Below, one piece after another: positions 1 through 8,454 of a DNA stretch of 64,000 nt; the first letter of the stretch is position 1; each line of letters starts with the position of its first letter. The stretch covers positions 1-64,000 of the forward strand of contig DXAT01000050.1 of assembly GCA_019116965.1 (NCBI GenBank), in the 5' to 3' direction. A program made the translations under genes and the position numbers. This DNA is from Candidatus Coprenecus pullistercoris (GTDB lineage: Bacteria > Bacteroidota > Bacteroidia > Bacteroidales > UBA932). The notes under the pieces were generated by a model. That model worked only from the letters and a program-made list of their open reading frames with translations. It had not been told where the DNA came from and did not search any database.

Positions 1-2
1 GG

Positions 3-920
3 AATGAAGAATGGGATTCATGCAACCGTGCAGCGATGTTCAGAGGATACAAGTGGTACGGTGTCAATCCTTGGGATAGGAACGGATATTTCTGGGGCTA
101 TAACATAGATAAGAAGCAAAGGTTTAAAACCGTGATTCTTGACGAATTGCAGAACCGTTTCAGGATTTTCTCTTACGATGATGATCACATACGCAAGTTC
201 GTTGGAAAACTGCGCAAGGCAACATATGTAGGAGGATATTCTTCTATGATTTACGAAGTCGCCAAGATTGTGAACCGTTTGGGGATAAATAATGATTTCC
301 ATTTGAAAATGGTCAAGGGAACTTCTGAAAAAATATATGACTCTTATCAAAGCGAAGTCAAAAAAGCGTTCGGACAAAAGATAATAAGCGAATATGGTTC
401 GGCCGAGTCTGGGCTTATCGCATTCGAGTGTCCGGAAAGCGGGCATATGCATATCAACATGGAAAATGTGATAGTAGAGGAAGAAAACGGAGAGATTATA
501 GTTACAAACCTGCTTTCAAGGTCGTTTCCGATAATCCGATATAAATTGGGCGATTTTGTCAGATTGGCTCCGGCGGATTTCAGGTGCAGTTGCGGCAGGG
601 CTCATCCTGTCGTTTTGGATGTCTTGGGAAGGGTCGGGAAGAATGTGATTGGGAAGAAATCTATTTATCCGAGCCTTACATTTTATTATGTGTTCAAGAA
701 TTTGGCATTGAGCGGCATAACGCTGAATTACCAAGCGGTGCAGAATGAAAAAGGAAAGACGATTCTTAGAATAGAACAAAATGTTCCTGAGCATTCTGAA
801 GCCTTGAATGCGGAATTGGATAAATATTTTCATGGCGACATCGATTTTGAAGTCCAGTGGGGTGAAAAGCTTCATGCCATGAACGGGAAACTAAAAGACT
901 TTATCACATCACTGAATTAA
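3..920 (+). CDS. CapK/PaaK-like adenylate-forming ligase (3' part)
   Basis: C-terminal part of a phenylacetate-CoA-ligase-like protein of the CapK type found in capsule and exopolysaccharide loci. The frame is open from position 3 with no stop before the first ATG at 36, so the start lies outside the window. The acceptor and nucleotide region is visible (SEYGSAESG, then a SFPIIRYKLGDFV stretch resembling the hinge motif of adenylate-forming enzymes) followed by a cysteine pair (CSCGR). Family members activate a carboxylate as an adenylate; in glycan loci the substrate is usually unknown. It stops one base before the next gene, so the two are co-transcribed. The family is well supported and the substrate is not known. 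Confidence 0.85.
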   Translation, partial: NEEWDSCNRAAMFRGYKWYGVNPWDRNGYFWGYNIDKKQRFKTVILDELQNRFRIFSYDDDHIRKFVGKLRKATYVGGYSSMIYEVAKIVNRLGINNDFHLKMVKGTSEKIYDSYQSEVKKAFGQKIISEYGSAESGLIAFECPESGHMHINMENVIVEEENGEIIVTNLLSRSFPIIRYKLGDFVRLAPADFRCSCGRAHPVVLDVLGRVGKNVIGKKSIYPSLTFYYVFKNLALSGITLNYQAVQNEKGKTILRIEQNVPEHSEALNAELDKYFHGDIDFEVQWGEKLHAMNGKLKDFITSLN

Positions 921-921
921 A

Positions 922-1923
922 ATGATATCTGTCATCTGTCCTATATACAACGAGGAGAAGTATATCGGGAAATGTATTGAGTCCATTATGCAACAGGACT
1001 ATCCAAAAGAAGATATGGAAGTCCTGTTTGTGGACGGAATGAGTACTGATAAAACACGGAGCATAATCTCAGAATATTTACCACGGTGTCCTTACCTTCG
1101 AATTATCGACAATCCTCACAGGATTGTTCCGTATGCCATGAACAAGGGCATCGAGGAATCTAAAGGAGATGTGATTATACGTATTGATGCGCATACTTCT
1201 TATGAATGCAATTATTTTTCCGCCTTGGTAAGCCGCCTATACGAGCTTGATGCAGATGATGTGGGGGCGGTCTGCAAGACAGATGTGCTCGATAAGACGC
1301 CAAAGACATTGGCCATTAGGGAAGTCCTTAGTAACAAATTCGGTGTCGGCAATTCGGTGTTCAGGACAGGGGTAGATAAGGTCATGGAAGTTGATACCGT
1401 GCCTTTCGGATGCTGGAGACGCGAGGTGTTTGATAAATACGGGCTATATGACACACGCCTTGTGAGAAATCAGGATATAGAGTTAAGCAAGCGTATTTTA
1501 AGAGGAGGTGGGAAAATATTCATTGTCCCGGATACATTCTGTACCTATTATGCCCGTGAAACATATCGCGCCTTGTCGAGGAATAATTACCAAAATGGCA
1601 AATGGAATATCCTGACTGTTTATTATACGAAGCAATTCAATTCTTTGTCGTTAAGGCATTTTGTGCCTATGGTGTTTGTACTTTCGCTTATTCTGCCGCT
1701 ACTCGCCTCGATAATATGGCTCCCGCTGATATGGATAGCAGTAGCTTCGCTTTTGGCATATTTGCTGGCTTTGACGGCTATAAGCATAAAATTGTCGGTA
1801 AATAAAAAATTGAATATTATTTATTTGCTATACAGTTTTTTTATTCTTCACCTTTCCTATGGTTGCGGTTCGTTGGCTGGATGTTTTTCTGTTTTGAAAC
1901 TGAAACTACATGGCAAATTATAG
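922..1923 (+). CDS. GT2 family glycosyltransferase with C-terminal membrane segments
   Basis: Membrane-anchored family 2 glycosyltransferase resembling ExoA-type proteins that extend a lipid-linked sugar on the cytoplasmic face. The N-terminus has the GT-A opening (ICPIYNEEKYIGKCIESI), an acidic VDGMSTDKT stretch and RIDAH near residues 87-91, which replaces the usual DxD. Residues about 245-330 are strongly hydrophobic, giving three or four membrane helices. The ATG follows the previous stop by one base. The sugar transferred cannot be read from the sequence. Confidence 0.88.
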   Translation: MISVICPIYNEEKYIGKCIESIMQQDYPKEDMEVLFVDGMSTDKTRSIISEYLPRCPYLRIIDNPHRIVPYAMNKGIEESKGDVIIRIDAHTSYECNYFSALVSRLYELDADDVGAVCKTDVLDKTPKTLAIREVLSNKFGVGNSVFRTGVDKVMEVDTVPFGCWRREVFDKYGLYDTRLVRNQDIELSKRILRGGGKIFIVPDTFCTYYARETYRALSRNNYQNGKWNILTVYYTKQFNSLSLRHFVPMVFVLSLILPLLASIIWLPLIWIAVASLLAYLLALTAISIKLSVNKKLNIIYLLYSFFILHLSYGCGSLAGCFSVLKLKLHGKL

Positions 1924-1944
1924 GGTAAAATTAAAATTGGATTC

Positions 1945-2535
1945 ATGTTGTTGAAGAATATATTTGATCGGATTGCTTCTTTTTTTGGCCTACTGGTATT
2001 GTGGCCTGTTTTATTGACAGTTGCCGTTCTAATACGGGTTAATATGCCCGGAGGCCCTGTCATTTTCAAGCAAAAACGAGTCGGTCAGAATGGGAGACTT
2101 TTTACTATGTATAAATTCAGAAGCATGACTGTCGGACACGGAGGATCTTCTGTCTCTGTAGCGGGCGAAAGCAGGATTACTCCTTTAGGAGCAAAACTGC
2201 GTAAATTCAAATTGGATGAGCTTCCGGAGTTGTGGAATGTGCTTATAGGAGATATGAGTTTCGTCGGTCCCAGACCGGATGTCCCTGGTTATGCTGATAA
2301 ATTAGAAGGAGAAGCCCGGATGATTTTAAAACTTAAGCCTGGGATAACAGGGCCGGCAAGTCTCAAATACCGGAATGAGGAAGAAATACTTGCACAACAG
2401 CCCGATCCGATAAAGTATAATGATGAAGTGATATTTCCAGATAAAGTTAGAATAAATTTAGAATATCTTAAGCACTGGAGTTTCTGTAATGATATTAAAA
2501 TTATCATTTACACAGTCTTAGGAAAAGACATTTAA
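1945..2535 (+). CDS. Initiating phosphoglycosyl transferase (bacterial sugar transferase, PglC/WbaP C-domain type)
   Basis: Small monotopic phosphoglycosyl transferase that moves a sugar-1-phosphate from a nucleotide sugar to undecaprenyl phosphate, starting repeat-unit assembly. At 196 residues it is the minimal PglC-like size without the extra WbaP helices. Seen are the N-terminal hydrophobic re-entrant helix, KQKRVGQNGRLFTMYKFRSM, DELPELWNVLIGDMSFVGPRP (the Asp-Glu catalytic region and the GDMSxVGPRP signature) and a KPGITGPAS stretch. It lies between a GT2 and an aminotransferase, suggesting that an amino sugar is the first residue. Confidence 0.92.
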   Translation: MLLKNIFDRIASFFGLLVLWPVLLTVAVLIRVNMPGGPVIFKQKRVGQNGRLFTMYKFRSMTVGHGGSSVSVAGESRITPLGAKLRKFKLDELPELWNVLIGDMSFVGPRPDVPGYADKLEGEARMILKLKPGITGPASLKYRNEEEILAQQPDPIKYNDEVIFPDKVRINLEYLKHWSFCNDIKIIIYTVLGKDI

Positions 2536-2548
2536 CAAATAAAGATTT

Positions 2549-3793
2549 ATGGGAAAGCGGATTTATCTCTGTCTGGCTCATATGAGCGGGGCGGAGCAGG
2601 CCTTTATACAGGAGGCCTTTGATACTAATTGGGTCGTGCCCCTCGGGCCCAATGTGAATGGTTTCGAAGAGGACCTGAAGAATTTTGTGGGGGAAGGCAA
2701 GGAGGTGGTGGCTCTGTCTGCCGGAACGGCGGCAGTGCATCTGGCCCTGATAGCCTGCGGTGTCGGCCCAGGCGATGAAGTGATAGTGCAGTCATTTACC
2801 TTCTGCGCCTCGTCGCATCCGATCAAGTATCTGGGAGCGATCCCGGTGTTCGTGGATTCTGAAGAAGACTCGTGGAACATGGATCCGGCTTTGCTGGAGG
2901 AGGCTATAAAGGACCGCATCGCGAAGACGGGCCGGAAACCCAAGGCGATAATTCCTGTAGCCCTGTACGGTATGCCGTACCGGATTGACGAGATCATGAG
3001 GATTGCGGAACGCTACGACATCCCTGTGATAGAGGATGCCGCCGAGGGCTTCGGCTCGCGGTTCGACGGCCGGGTGCTCGGTACTTTCGGCAGGTTCGGG
3101 GTGCTCTCGTTCAACGGCAACAAGATGATTACGACATCTGGCGGAGGTGCCCTGATATGCCCGGATGCGGCGGCCAAGACCGAGATAATGTTCTACGCCA
3201 CCCAGGCCCGCGAGGCCTATCCCTACTATCAGCACGAGCGCATCGGCTACAACTACCGTATGTCCAATATCTGTGCTGGCATAGGCCGCGGTCAGATGAC
3301 TGTCGCCGCTGACCACATAGCCCATCACAAGCATGTGTGCGCACTGTACAGGGAACTGCTGGCCGGAGTTGACGGCATTATCCTTCACGAGAATCCCTCG
3401 GAGAGATACGACAGCAACTACTGGCTCAACACTGTTGTCCTTGACCCGGGACTGCATGTCAAGGGCGAGGAGCACGCCTATGAGGCGGCCGTTCAGGGTG
3501 CCGTGGGCGGAGCAGCCGGAGTGACCCACGCCGCCGGAACACTTCATACAGACTGCGAGCCCAACCGCAATGTCGAGGCCATGAGGATAGCCTTGGATGC
3601 AGCCGGCATCGAGTCCCGCCCTCTGTGGAAGCCCATGCACAAGCAGCCAGTCTACAGGGATGCTCCGGCTTATGTCAACGGGGTCAGCGAACGGCTCTTC
3701 CGGACCGGCCTCTGCCTTCCCAGCGGCCCCTGCGTCACCGACGACGATGTCCGCCACATCGTAGCCAGCATAAAAGACGCGATTTTAGACTGA
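2549..3793 (+). CDS. DegT/DnrJ/EryC1 family PLP aminotransferase
   Basis: PLP-dependent sugar aminotransferase that converts a nucleotide-linked keto sugar to an amino sugar. The predicted Schiff-base lysine is K192 in FNGNKMITT, and D163 in VIEDAAEGFGS should face the pyridine nitrogen. It follows the initiating transferase by 13 bases, the arrangement of PglC/PglE pairs, so it may supply the first sugar (inference). There is a glycine/alanine-rich insertion around residues 305-340 (GAVGGAAGVTHAAG) that the basic family fold lacks. GC content is clearly higher than in the three genes before it. Last gene of the plus-strand operon. Confidence 0.9.
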   Translation: MGKRIYLCLAHMSGAEQAFIQEAFDTNWVVPLGPNVNGFEEDLKNFVGEGKEVVALSAGTAAVHLALIACGVGPGDEVIVQSFTFCASSHPIKYLGAIPVFVDSEEDSWNMDPALLEEAIKDRIAKTGRKPKAIIPVALYGMPYRIDEIMRIAERYDIPVIEDAAEGFGSRFDGRVLGTFGRFGVLSFNGNKMITTSGGGALICPDAAAKTEIMFYATQAREAYPYYQHERIGYNYRMSNICAGIGRGQMTVAADHIAHHKHVCALYRELLAGVDGIILHENPSERYDSNYWLNTVVLDPGLHVKGEEHAYEAAVQGAVGGAAGVTHAAGTLHTDCEPNRNVEAMRIALDAAGIESRPLWKPMHKQPVYRDAPAYVNGVSERLFRTGLCLPSGPCVTDDDVRHIVASIKDAILD

Positions 3794-3979
3794 TATTGCT
3801 TAGGTTATGTGATACCGAAAAGGATAATGCAAGTAAATACTTGCTAGTTGATACAGTGCCCCAAAAGATATGGCATACAATTTAGAATCATAAAGCCGCC
3901 GTCATCTATTAGACAAAGGACGGGACGCCACGGATCGGATAAAAGTTAGAAGTTCCAAATCATATAAATACATAATCCT

Positions 3980-4933
3980 ATGAGAAATTCCACTTTAATA
4001 ATTGCGGTTGTCATATTTCTACTATATATGACATTTGTATTTTTCATACCACCTATCATTGTAGATGTTTGGTCTGATGAATATGGAAATACTGGACAGA
4101 TTGGGGATACGATGGGCGGCATCATGGGGCCGCTAATATCTGTTGGAGCTGCCATATTGACTTTTGTCGCTTTTGGCAGCCAATATGTAGCCAATCGGCT
4201 GCAACGGAGGGATATGCAAAAAGAGCGTCTTGAGAATAATTTCTTCAATTTGTTGAATTCTCTTCACAAATTAATATATGACTGTAAGATAAAGGAGGAG
4301 CCTATAACAAATACTGGTCTGCAGGCATTCCATTTTATTTTTTATGAGTATAAAGCAATATTATGCAAGATATATTTATTTTTCAACGAAAGACTACCGG
4401 ACAAACAAGTGGATTTAAAAACAATGAAGCATATTTCGTACGGAATATTCATAAACGGAGTAAGCAAATCAGCAACCAGCAGGCTTGAGAGAGAGCTTCC
4501 AGAGTTGACGAAAGAGGAGGTGAATAGGTTGAATGATTATTTTGTTGACAAAAGGAAGTCGATTTCAGAAGGCATGAGATATCTGATGGATTATAAAGAT
4601 CAAAGCGGAATAACCCTTTTTGACGGACATAGAATGTACATTATCCCTTTCTATAATTGCGTATGTACGATAGTTGCATATATCTATGATTCCATCATGA
4701 ACAGCAAATATTGGGATATCGAGACGAAATATGAGAATATTTTTAAGTATTGCAAGATGATGTGTTCGCAATTATCTGAGCATCAGCTGGGACTACTATA
4801 TTTGATGTACACATACGAGCAAGATGAGATGCATGAGGACAAGGGCGTGCAGTTGTTTTTTGAAAAAATAGTTATCCAGTATTTAGTTCCGACAATGAAT
4901 GTTAAGGATGCTAATTTTATAAATTTAAAGTAA
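3980..4933 (+). CDS. Putative phage abortive-infection protein (putAbiC-like)
   Basis: Matches the putative AbiC family: two N-terminal membrane helices (about residues 6-28 and 48-70) separated by a short extracytoplasmic loop with the typical GQIGDTMGGIMGPLISVGAAI stretch broken at residue 39-59, then a basic coiled region and the ENNFFNLLNSLHKLI motif, followed by a long soluble alpha-helical domain. Family members are proposed, mostly from context and old AbiC data, to abort phage infection. No enzymatic motif is visible. It starts 186 bases after the glycan operon, in AT-richer DNA, and is followed after 12 bases by a small membrane protein. Family call moderate, role inferred. Confidence 0.65.
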   Translation: MRNSTLIIAVVIFLLYMTFVFFIPPIIVDVWSDEYGNTGQIGDTMGGIMGPLISVGAAILTFVAFGSQYVANRLQRRDMQKERLENNFFNLLNSLHKLIYDCKIKEEPITNTGLQAFHFIFYEYKAILCKIYLFFNERLPDKQVDLKTMKHISYGIFINGVSKSATSRLERELPELTKEEVNRLNDYFVDKRKSISEGMRYLMDYKDQSGITLFDGHRMYIIPFYNCVCTIVAYIYDSIMNSKYWDIETKYENIFKYCKMMCSQLSEHQLGLLYLMYTYEQDEMHEDKGVQLFFEKIVIQYLVPTMNVKDANFINLK

Positions 4934-4945
4934 CTGGGAAATACT

Positions 4946-5344
4946 ATGGAATATATTCAAAGAAGCATGATTGAGACTTGTCGATCCTTGATAAAGTATG
5001 CAAGAATAGTAATCTTAATCTTTCTTGCAGCATCTATTGCCTTAATTATTGTTGAAAAAGAAAGTCATGTTATTGGAGGCAATTGTCTAACTATCCTGAC
5101 ACTGATTTTATGCATAATCTACTTTATTGTTGATATGAGCTGCCTATTGGTAGGGATAATGCAGCGGAAACGATTCATGAAATATAAGGACAAGGTTTCG
5201 AAAGTAGATCAGAAGGCGCTGATGCAATGCCATAAAGAAATTATTGAGAATCAAACAATATCATCCGAAGGTAGTTTCGTCATCATTGCGTTTTTATTTG
5301 TCATAGCAATAATGCTCCTTTTTTCCCTAAGATTGATTCTATAA
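4946..5344 (+). CDS. Small three-helix membrane protein, function unknown
   Basis: I do not recognise this 132-residue protein. It has hydrophobic segments near residues 18-37, 46-70 and 108-130 and a basic loop between the second and third (QRKRFMKYKDKVSKVDQK). It starts 12 bases after the AbiC-like gene on the same strand and has similar AT-rich composition, so it is probably its operon partner. A membrane partner or a regulator of the AbiC-like protein are possibilities, with no direct evidence. Confidence 0.6.
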   Translation: MEYIQRSMIETCRSLIKYARIVILIFLAASIALIIVEKESHVIGGNCLTILTLILCIIYFIVDMSCLLVGIMQRKRFMKYKDKVSKVDQKALMQCHKEIIENQTISSEGSFVIIAFLFVIAIMLLFSLRLIL

Positions 5345-5369
5345 TCAACCATATCAAGATTGGCAACAG

Positions 5370-5421
5370 AGCAGGCAATGGCAGTTTGAAATGGGGGCTG
5401 TCCGCTGCCTGCTTTCGTTTT
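5370..5421 (+). terminator. Possible terminator between convergent genes
   Basis: AGCAGGCA at 5370-5377 pairs with TGCCTGCT at 5406-5413, with a possible inner stem in the loop, followed by TTCGTTTT. It sits just after the small membrane gene and before the stop of the convergent FRG gene. The loop is long, so this is a weak call. Confidence 0.35.
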
Positions 5422-6778
5422 ATATTTCGGAAATATTACCGCGTTTCGGGACTGGCACCAGCCTTGGCATAATTTTCTTTGGAGTCTTGTCGAATTCCAG
5501 GTCTTTCCGCCAGTCACCGGTCCATTTGTCGACCTTATGAGTAACCGGATTGGGTTGGGTCTGGCAAAGTGCCTGCATGTGTGATGTACATACTGCCCAA
5601 CATCCTTTATGAGCCGTGCGCGTTATCTGGGCGTCGTAGCCGGCTGGAGCAGGACATCCTGACTGGCTGGTCAGGATGTTATAGTCCGCAAGAAACGAAG
5701 TGTCAATACAGTCATAAATTTTATTTCCAATACGGTACTGCCGTTGTACGACATCGTTGATTCCCTGAAAACCTCCCTTTAAAGTATATTCTTTTAATCT
5801 CTTTCTCCAATCACCTTGACTCAATGTCCATCGCTGCTTTTGCTTGAAGGAGTACCCGAGTCTGCGTAATTCGGCTTTCAGTTCAGAATATCCGGGTCCT
5901 GTCGGATAGCGCTTATATGCCAGATTGTATGCATTGTGCGTGAAATGTTCTGTATCGGCAATTTCCCTCGCGGCCTGGGATATGCTGTCTTCATGCCACA
6001 ATCTCACGCCCTGGTCGAAATGTTTCAGGATACGCTCGGAATCCTGCTTTGTATAGCTGAAAGAATACAGAAGCCCTTTCAGTTCTTCTTCTTGGCGCAG
6101 ATGATATGAGAATCCGCACTGATTGCCGGGACGGTAGAACGGCTGCATGCCGATGGCATTGAGTTTCCCTTCAAAAAGAGTCTTTGAGTTGCCGTCATCC
6201 CATGTGCTTACGGCATAGATGTATCCGATATATTCTCTGTCATCTTTCTTTGCCGAATACCGTGTCTTGTCGTCACTCAGGTCGCACATTGCAAAAAATA
6301 ACGCGACATCGATACTGCTGGTAAGGTCAATCACATCGGTCATCAACCCATAATGCTGGCTGAGACCTATGTAGTCAATGTAGAAGTTGTATCTTTCAAA
6401 ATCCTTGACCTCAGGCAATTCCTTTAGAAAAAGCTCGAACTCAACGCAGCGCATCCTCTCAACGAACAGTTCGATGTCCGTATGCTGTTTTCTGTAAATC
6501 GTCGGCAGGCATTTGGGATAAAACTCGCCTTGTCCCCGGAACACATACGAATAATCCAAGGCCGTAGGAAGCAGGATGTATTTTTTGTCGTTCCTCCTTA
6601 CTTTCTCAAATTTGTCCAGCGGTGGCATGAATCTTTTACCGAGCTCACTGTCAAAATCGTCGGGGATTCTGGTCTTTTGGAATGCCATGAATGCATCCTT
6701 CAGCTCCTCCGGACTTGCGAAATGCGTCTCCGGCGGCATAAAACACCATGGTATCTGAACCTCACCGTCTTTATCCAT
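5420..6778 (-). CDS. FRG domain-containing protein
   Basis: Contains the FRG domain, named after its Phe-Arg-Gly core: YVFRGQ at residues 79-83 and, about 60 residues on, LSQHYGLMTDVIDLTSSIDVALFFA, broken here as LSQHYG (139-144) and DVIDLT (148-153). The biochemical role of the domain is unsettled; it is frequent near mobile and defence genes. The C-terminal 200 residues are not recognised and carry two similar GDWRK segments and several cysteines. It has its own promoter (6803-6834) and converges on the AbiC-like pair. Length 452 residues, longer than minimal FRG proteins. Confidence 0.75.
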   Translation of the reverse strand: MDKDGEVQIPWCFMPPETHFASPEELKDAFMAFQKTRIPDDFDSELGKRFMPPLDKFEKVRRNDKKYILLPTALDYSYVFRGQGEFYPKCLPTIYRKQHTDIELFVERMRCVEFELFLKELPEVKDFERYNFYIDYIGLSQHYGLMTDVIDLTSSIDVALFFAMCDLSDDKTRYSAKKDDREYIGYIYAVSTWDDGNSKTLFEGKLNAIGMQPFYRPGNQCGFSYHLRQEEELKGLLYSFSYTKQDSERILKHFDQGVRLWHEDSISQAAREIADTEHFTHNAYNLAYKRYPTGPGYSELKAELRRLGYSFKQKQRWTLSQGDWRKRLKEYTLKGGFQGINDVVQRQYRIGNKIYDCIDTSFLADYNILTSQSGCPAPAGYDAQITRTAHKGCWAVCTSHMQALCQTQPNPVTHKVDKWTGDWRKDLEFDKTPKKIMPRLVPVPKRGNISEI

Positions 6779-6802
6779 ACCAGTATCTTTCTATCTATTC
6801 TG

Positions 6803-6834
6803 CAAAATTAAGAAGATTCGGCACATTAATCAAA
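6803..6834 (-). promoter_or_regulatory. Bacteroidota-type promoter of the FRG gene
   Basis: On the minus strand TTTG (6831-6834) is followed after exactly 20 bases by TAATTTTG (6803-6810), matching the -33 TTTG and -7 TAnnTTTG elements. The predicted transcript starts around 6796, about 18 bases before the ATG. The -33 box overlaps the last codons of the wbuC-like gene. Confidence 0.7.
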
Positions 6835-7222
6835 CTATGAACTTCTCGCTGTTGTCGGCTCCGTATGCTCCGTCCTTGGCTTCGAATATGACGCTGGGCT
6901 CAAGGACCTCAACTGTGTGCCATGCGCCTTTGGGCACCTGGCATCCGTATCGTCCTTCGGACGGGCACAGGTGAATCCGCTCCGTCTCGCGGCCGTTGTC
7001 ATCATACAGTACCTCGTCAATACGGCCGAAAAGACACATGACGCTCTCAGACGACATGGGATGCCGGTGGATATCTACCTTCGTGCCCGGAAGCAACACG
7101 TTCAACATCCTCTGCGAGCCGTCATGCTCCGAGTTGCGCAGATCCACATTCATCCTCAATCTCGTACTGGCAGCCGCCTCCCTGAAAAGCTCCTCCAGAT
7201 ATTCCGTAGTAATTCCCATCAT
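6830..7222 (-). CDS. wbuC: WbuC family cupin-fold protein
   Basis: Small cupin of the WbuC family found at the end of O-antigen and capsule operons next to WbuB and the fnl genes. The cupin metal-site pattern is visible (HRHPMSSESVMCLFGRI, then PKGAWHTVEVLEPSVIFEAKDG). The family has no proven reaction; genetic context ties it to N-acetyl-L-fucosamine-containing glycans, and all those partner genes are present in this operon. Its start overlaps the stop of the WecA-like gene by four bases. Last gene of the minus-strand glycan operon. Confidence 0.85.
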   Translation of the reverse strand: MMGITTEYLEELFREAAASTRLRMNVDLRNSEHDGSQRMLNVLLPGTKVDIHRHPMSSESVMCLFGRIDEVLYDDNGRETERIHLCPSEGRYGCQVPKGAWHTVEVLEPSVIFEAKDGAYGADNSEKFIV

Positions 7223-8253
7223 TTACTTTTTAAAGATGTGAGATATTCCTCATGAAGGTGATAATATTTCTTCATGAAGAGAATATAGGCAAGTGCCAGT
7301 ACAATAATTGTTCCAGCCACATATATCCAGTGAGCGGAAGGAGCCTCAGGTATCAGATAGATGAAGCCGAGCGACACGGCAAGCTGTATGGCCATATATA
7401 TGCATGAAACCATAGGATGACTCATTCTCAACTCGTTCGCCATCAGCTGATAAGCATGCTTGCGGTGAGCTTCACCAAGTTTCTCATGCAGCATGATGCG
7501 GTGGCATATGGTCATACAGCCGTCAACTCCGTATACGATCAGCAGTATCAGCCATGTGATATCTCCGGTCTTGACGATAAGCATCCCGATTGCAAAAAGC
7601 AGGATGAAAGCAATTCCCACGCTACCCACATCTCCAGCAAAACATTTCGCTTTTCCTTTAGGTCTGAAATTGAATATTGAAAATACGAGGACGGATATTG
7701 TCGTGACTATCAGCAGAGACTGCTCTACAAATCCTGATTTCAGATTGATTAATATCAATGGAAGCAATACTGCAAACGAATATCCAGCGGTAATACCGTT
7801 GACCCCGTCCATAAAGTTGTAGATGTTCGTCGCTCCGACACACACTACAAGAGCCGCCGCAATGAAGAGTACCTTTAACCATATATTCCCGTCACCGAAC
7901 AACGCACTGTCTCCGGAGGCACTGAACAACTGCCATATGAGCAGTCCCATCGCGGCAAACTGGACGATAAGCCGGATGGAATCAGGGAGCGAACGGATGT
8001 CATCTATGAAACTGATGCCGGCAGCCAAGGTGACGGCTATAAGGAACAGCGGATACTGGAATCCATAAAACGCGCTCCATATCCAGACTCCAAGCAGAAA
8101 AACAATGCCGCCTCCGCGCAACACTATTGACGAATGACTCGACCGTTCATTAGGCTTGTCAATGATGTTGAATTTGTCGGCGACTCTAAAATAAAGAAGT
8201 TCCGCCAGAAAGAGCAGGACAAAAATTAGGGCATACAAGAGATGTATGTTCAT
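7219..8253 (-). CDS. WecA/WbpL-like polyprenyl-phosphate HexNAc-1-P transferase
   Basis: Polytopic integral membrane enzyme of the MraY/WecA superfamily that transfers an N-acetyl-hexosamine-1-phosphate to undecaprenyl phosphate. About ten hydrophobic helices are visible, with SHSSIVLRGGGIVF near residues 39-52, the Mg2+ motif FIDDIRSLPDS and NIYNFMDGVNGITAG. The histidine-containing loop lies before the C-terminal helices (HRIMLHEKLGEAHRKHAYQ). It sits beside an SDR of the WbpV type, the same pairing seen for WbpL in Pseudomonas, so the first sugar is probably a 6-deoxy-HexNAc or GalNAc (inference). Confidence 0.9.
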   Translation of the reverse strand: MNIHLLYALIFVLLFLAELLYFRVADKFNIIDKPNERSSHSSIVLRGGGIVFLLGVWIWSAFYGFQYPLFLIAVTLAAGISFIDDIRSLPDSIRLIVQFAAMGLLIWQLFSASGDSALFGDGNIWLKVLFIAAALVVCVGATNIYNFMDGVNGITAGYSFAVLLPLILINLKSGFVEQSLLIVTTISVLVFSIFNFRPKGKAKCFAGDVGSVGIAFILLFAIGMLIVKTGDITWLILLIVYGVDGCMTICHRIMLHEKLGEAHRKHAYQLMANELRMSHPMVSCIYMAIQLAVSLGFIYLIPEAPSAHWIYVAGTIIVLALAYILFMKKYYHLHEEYLTSLKSK

Positions 8254-8454
8254 GGAAATTTATGTGTTAAAAGTTATTTTTATTACATATTATCCCTTCT
8301 GGATGTGTAGGTTTATTTGGTGAGCATGGTAGCAAGCTCAGATAAGCTGAGGCAAAGACAAAAACGCACATATGTCAACATATGCGGTGGAAATACCAGA
8401 TAATCGAGGAGAACTATAGATTGCAGCAGGTGGAATAAGTAGGATAATCGACAG

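Noticed and set aside
8368..8386. CATATG-tcaa-CATATG near the gap between the SDR and WecA-like genes
   Set aside because: CATATG is itself palindromic, so the repeat is short and likely chance; no promoter or terminator signal accompanies it.
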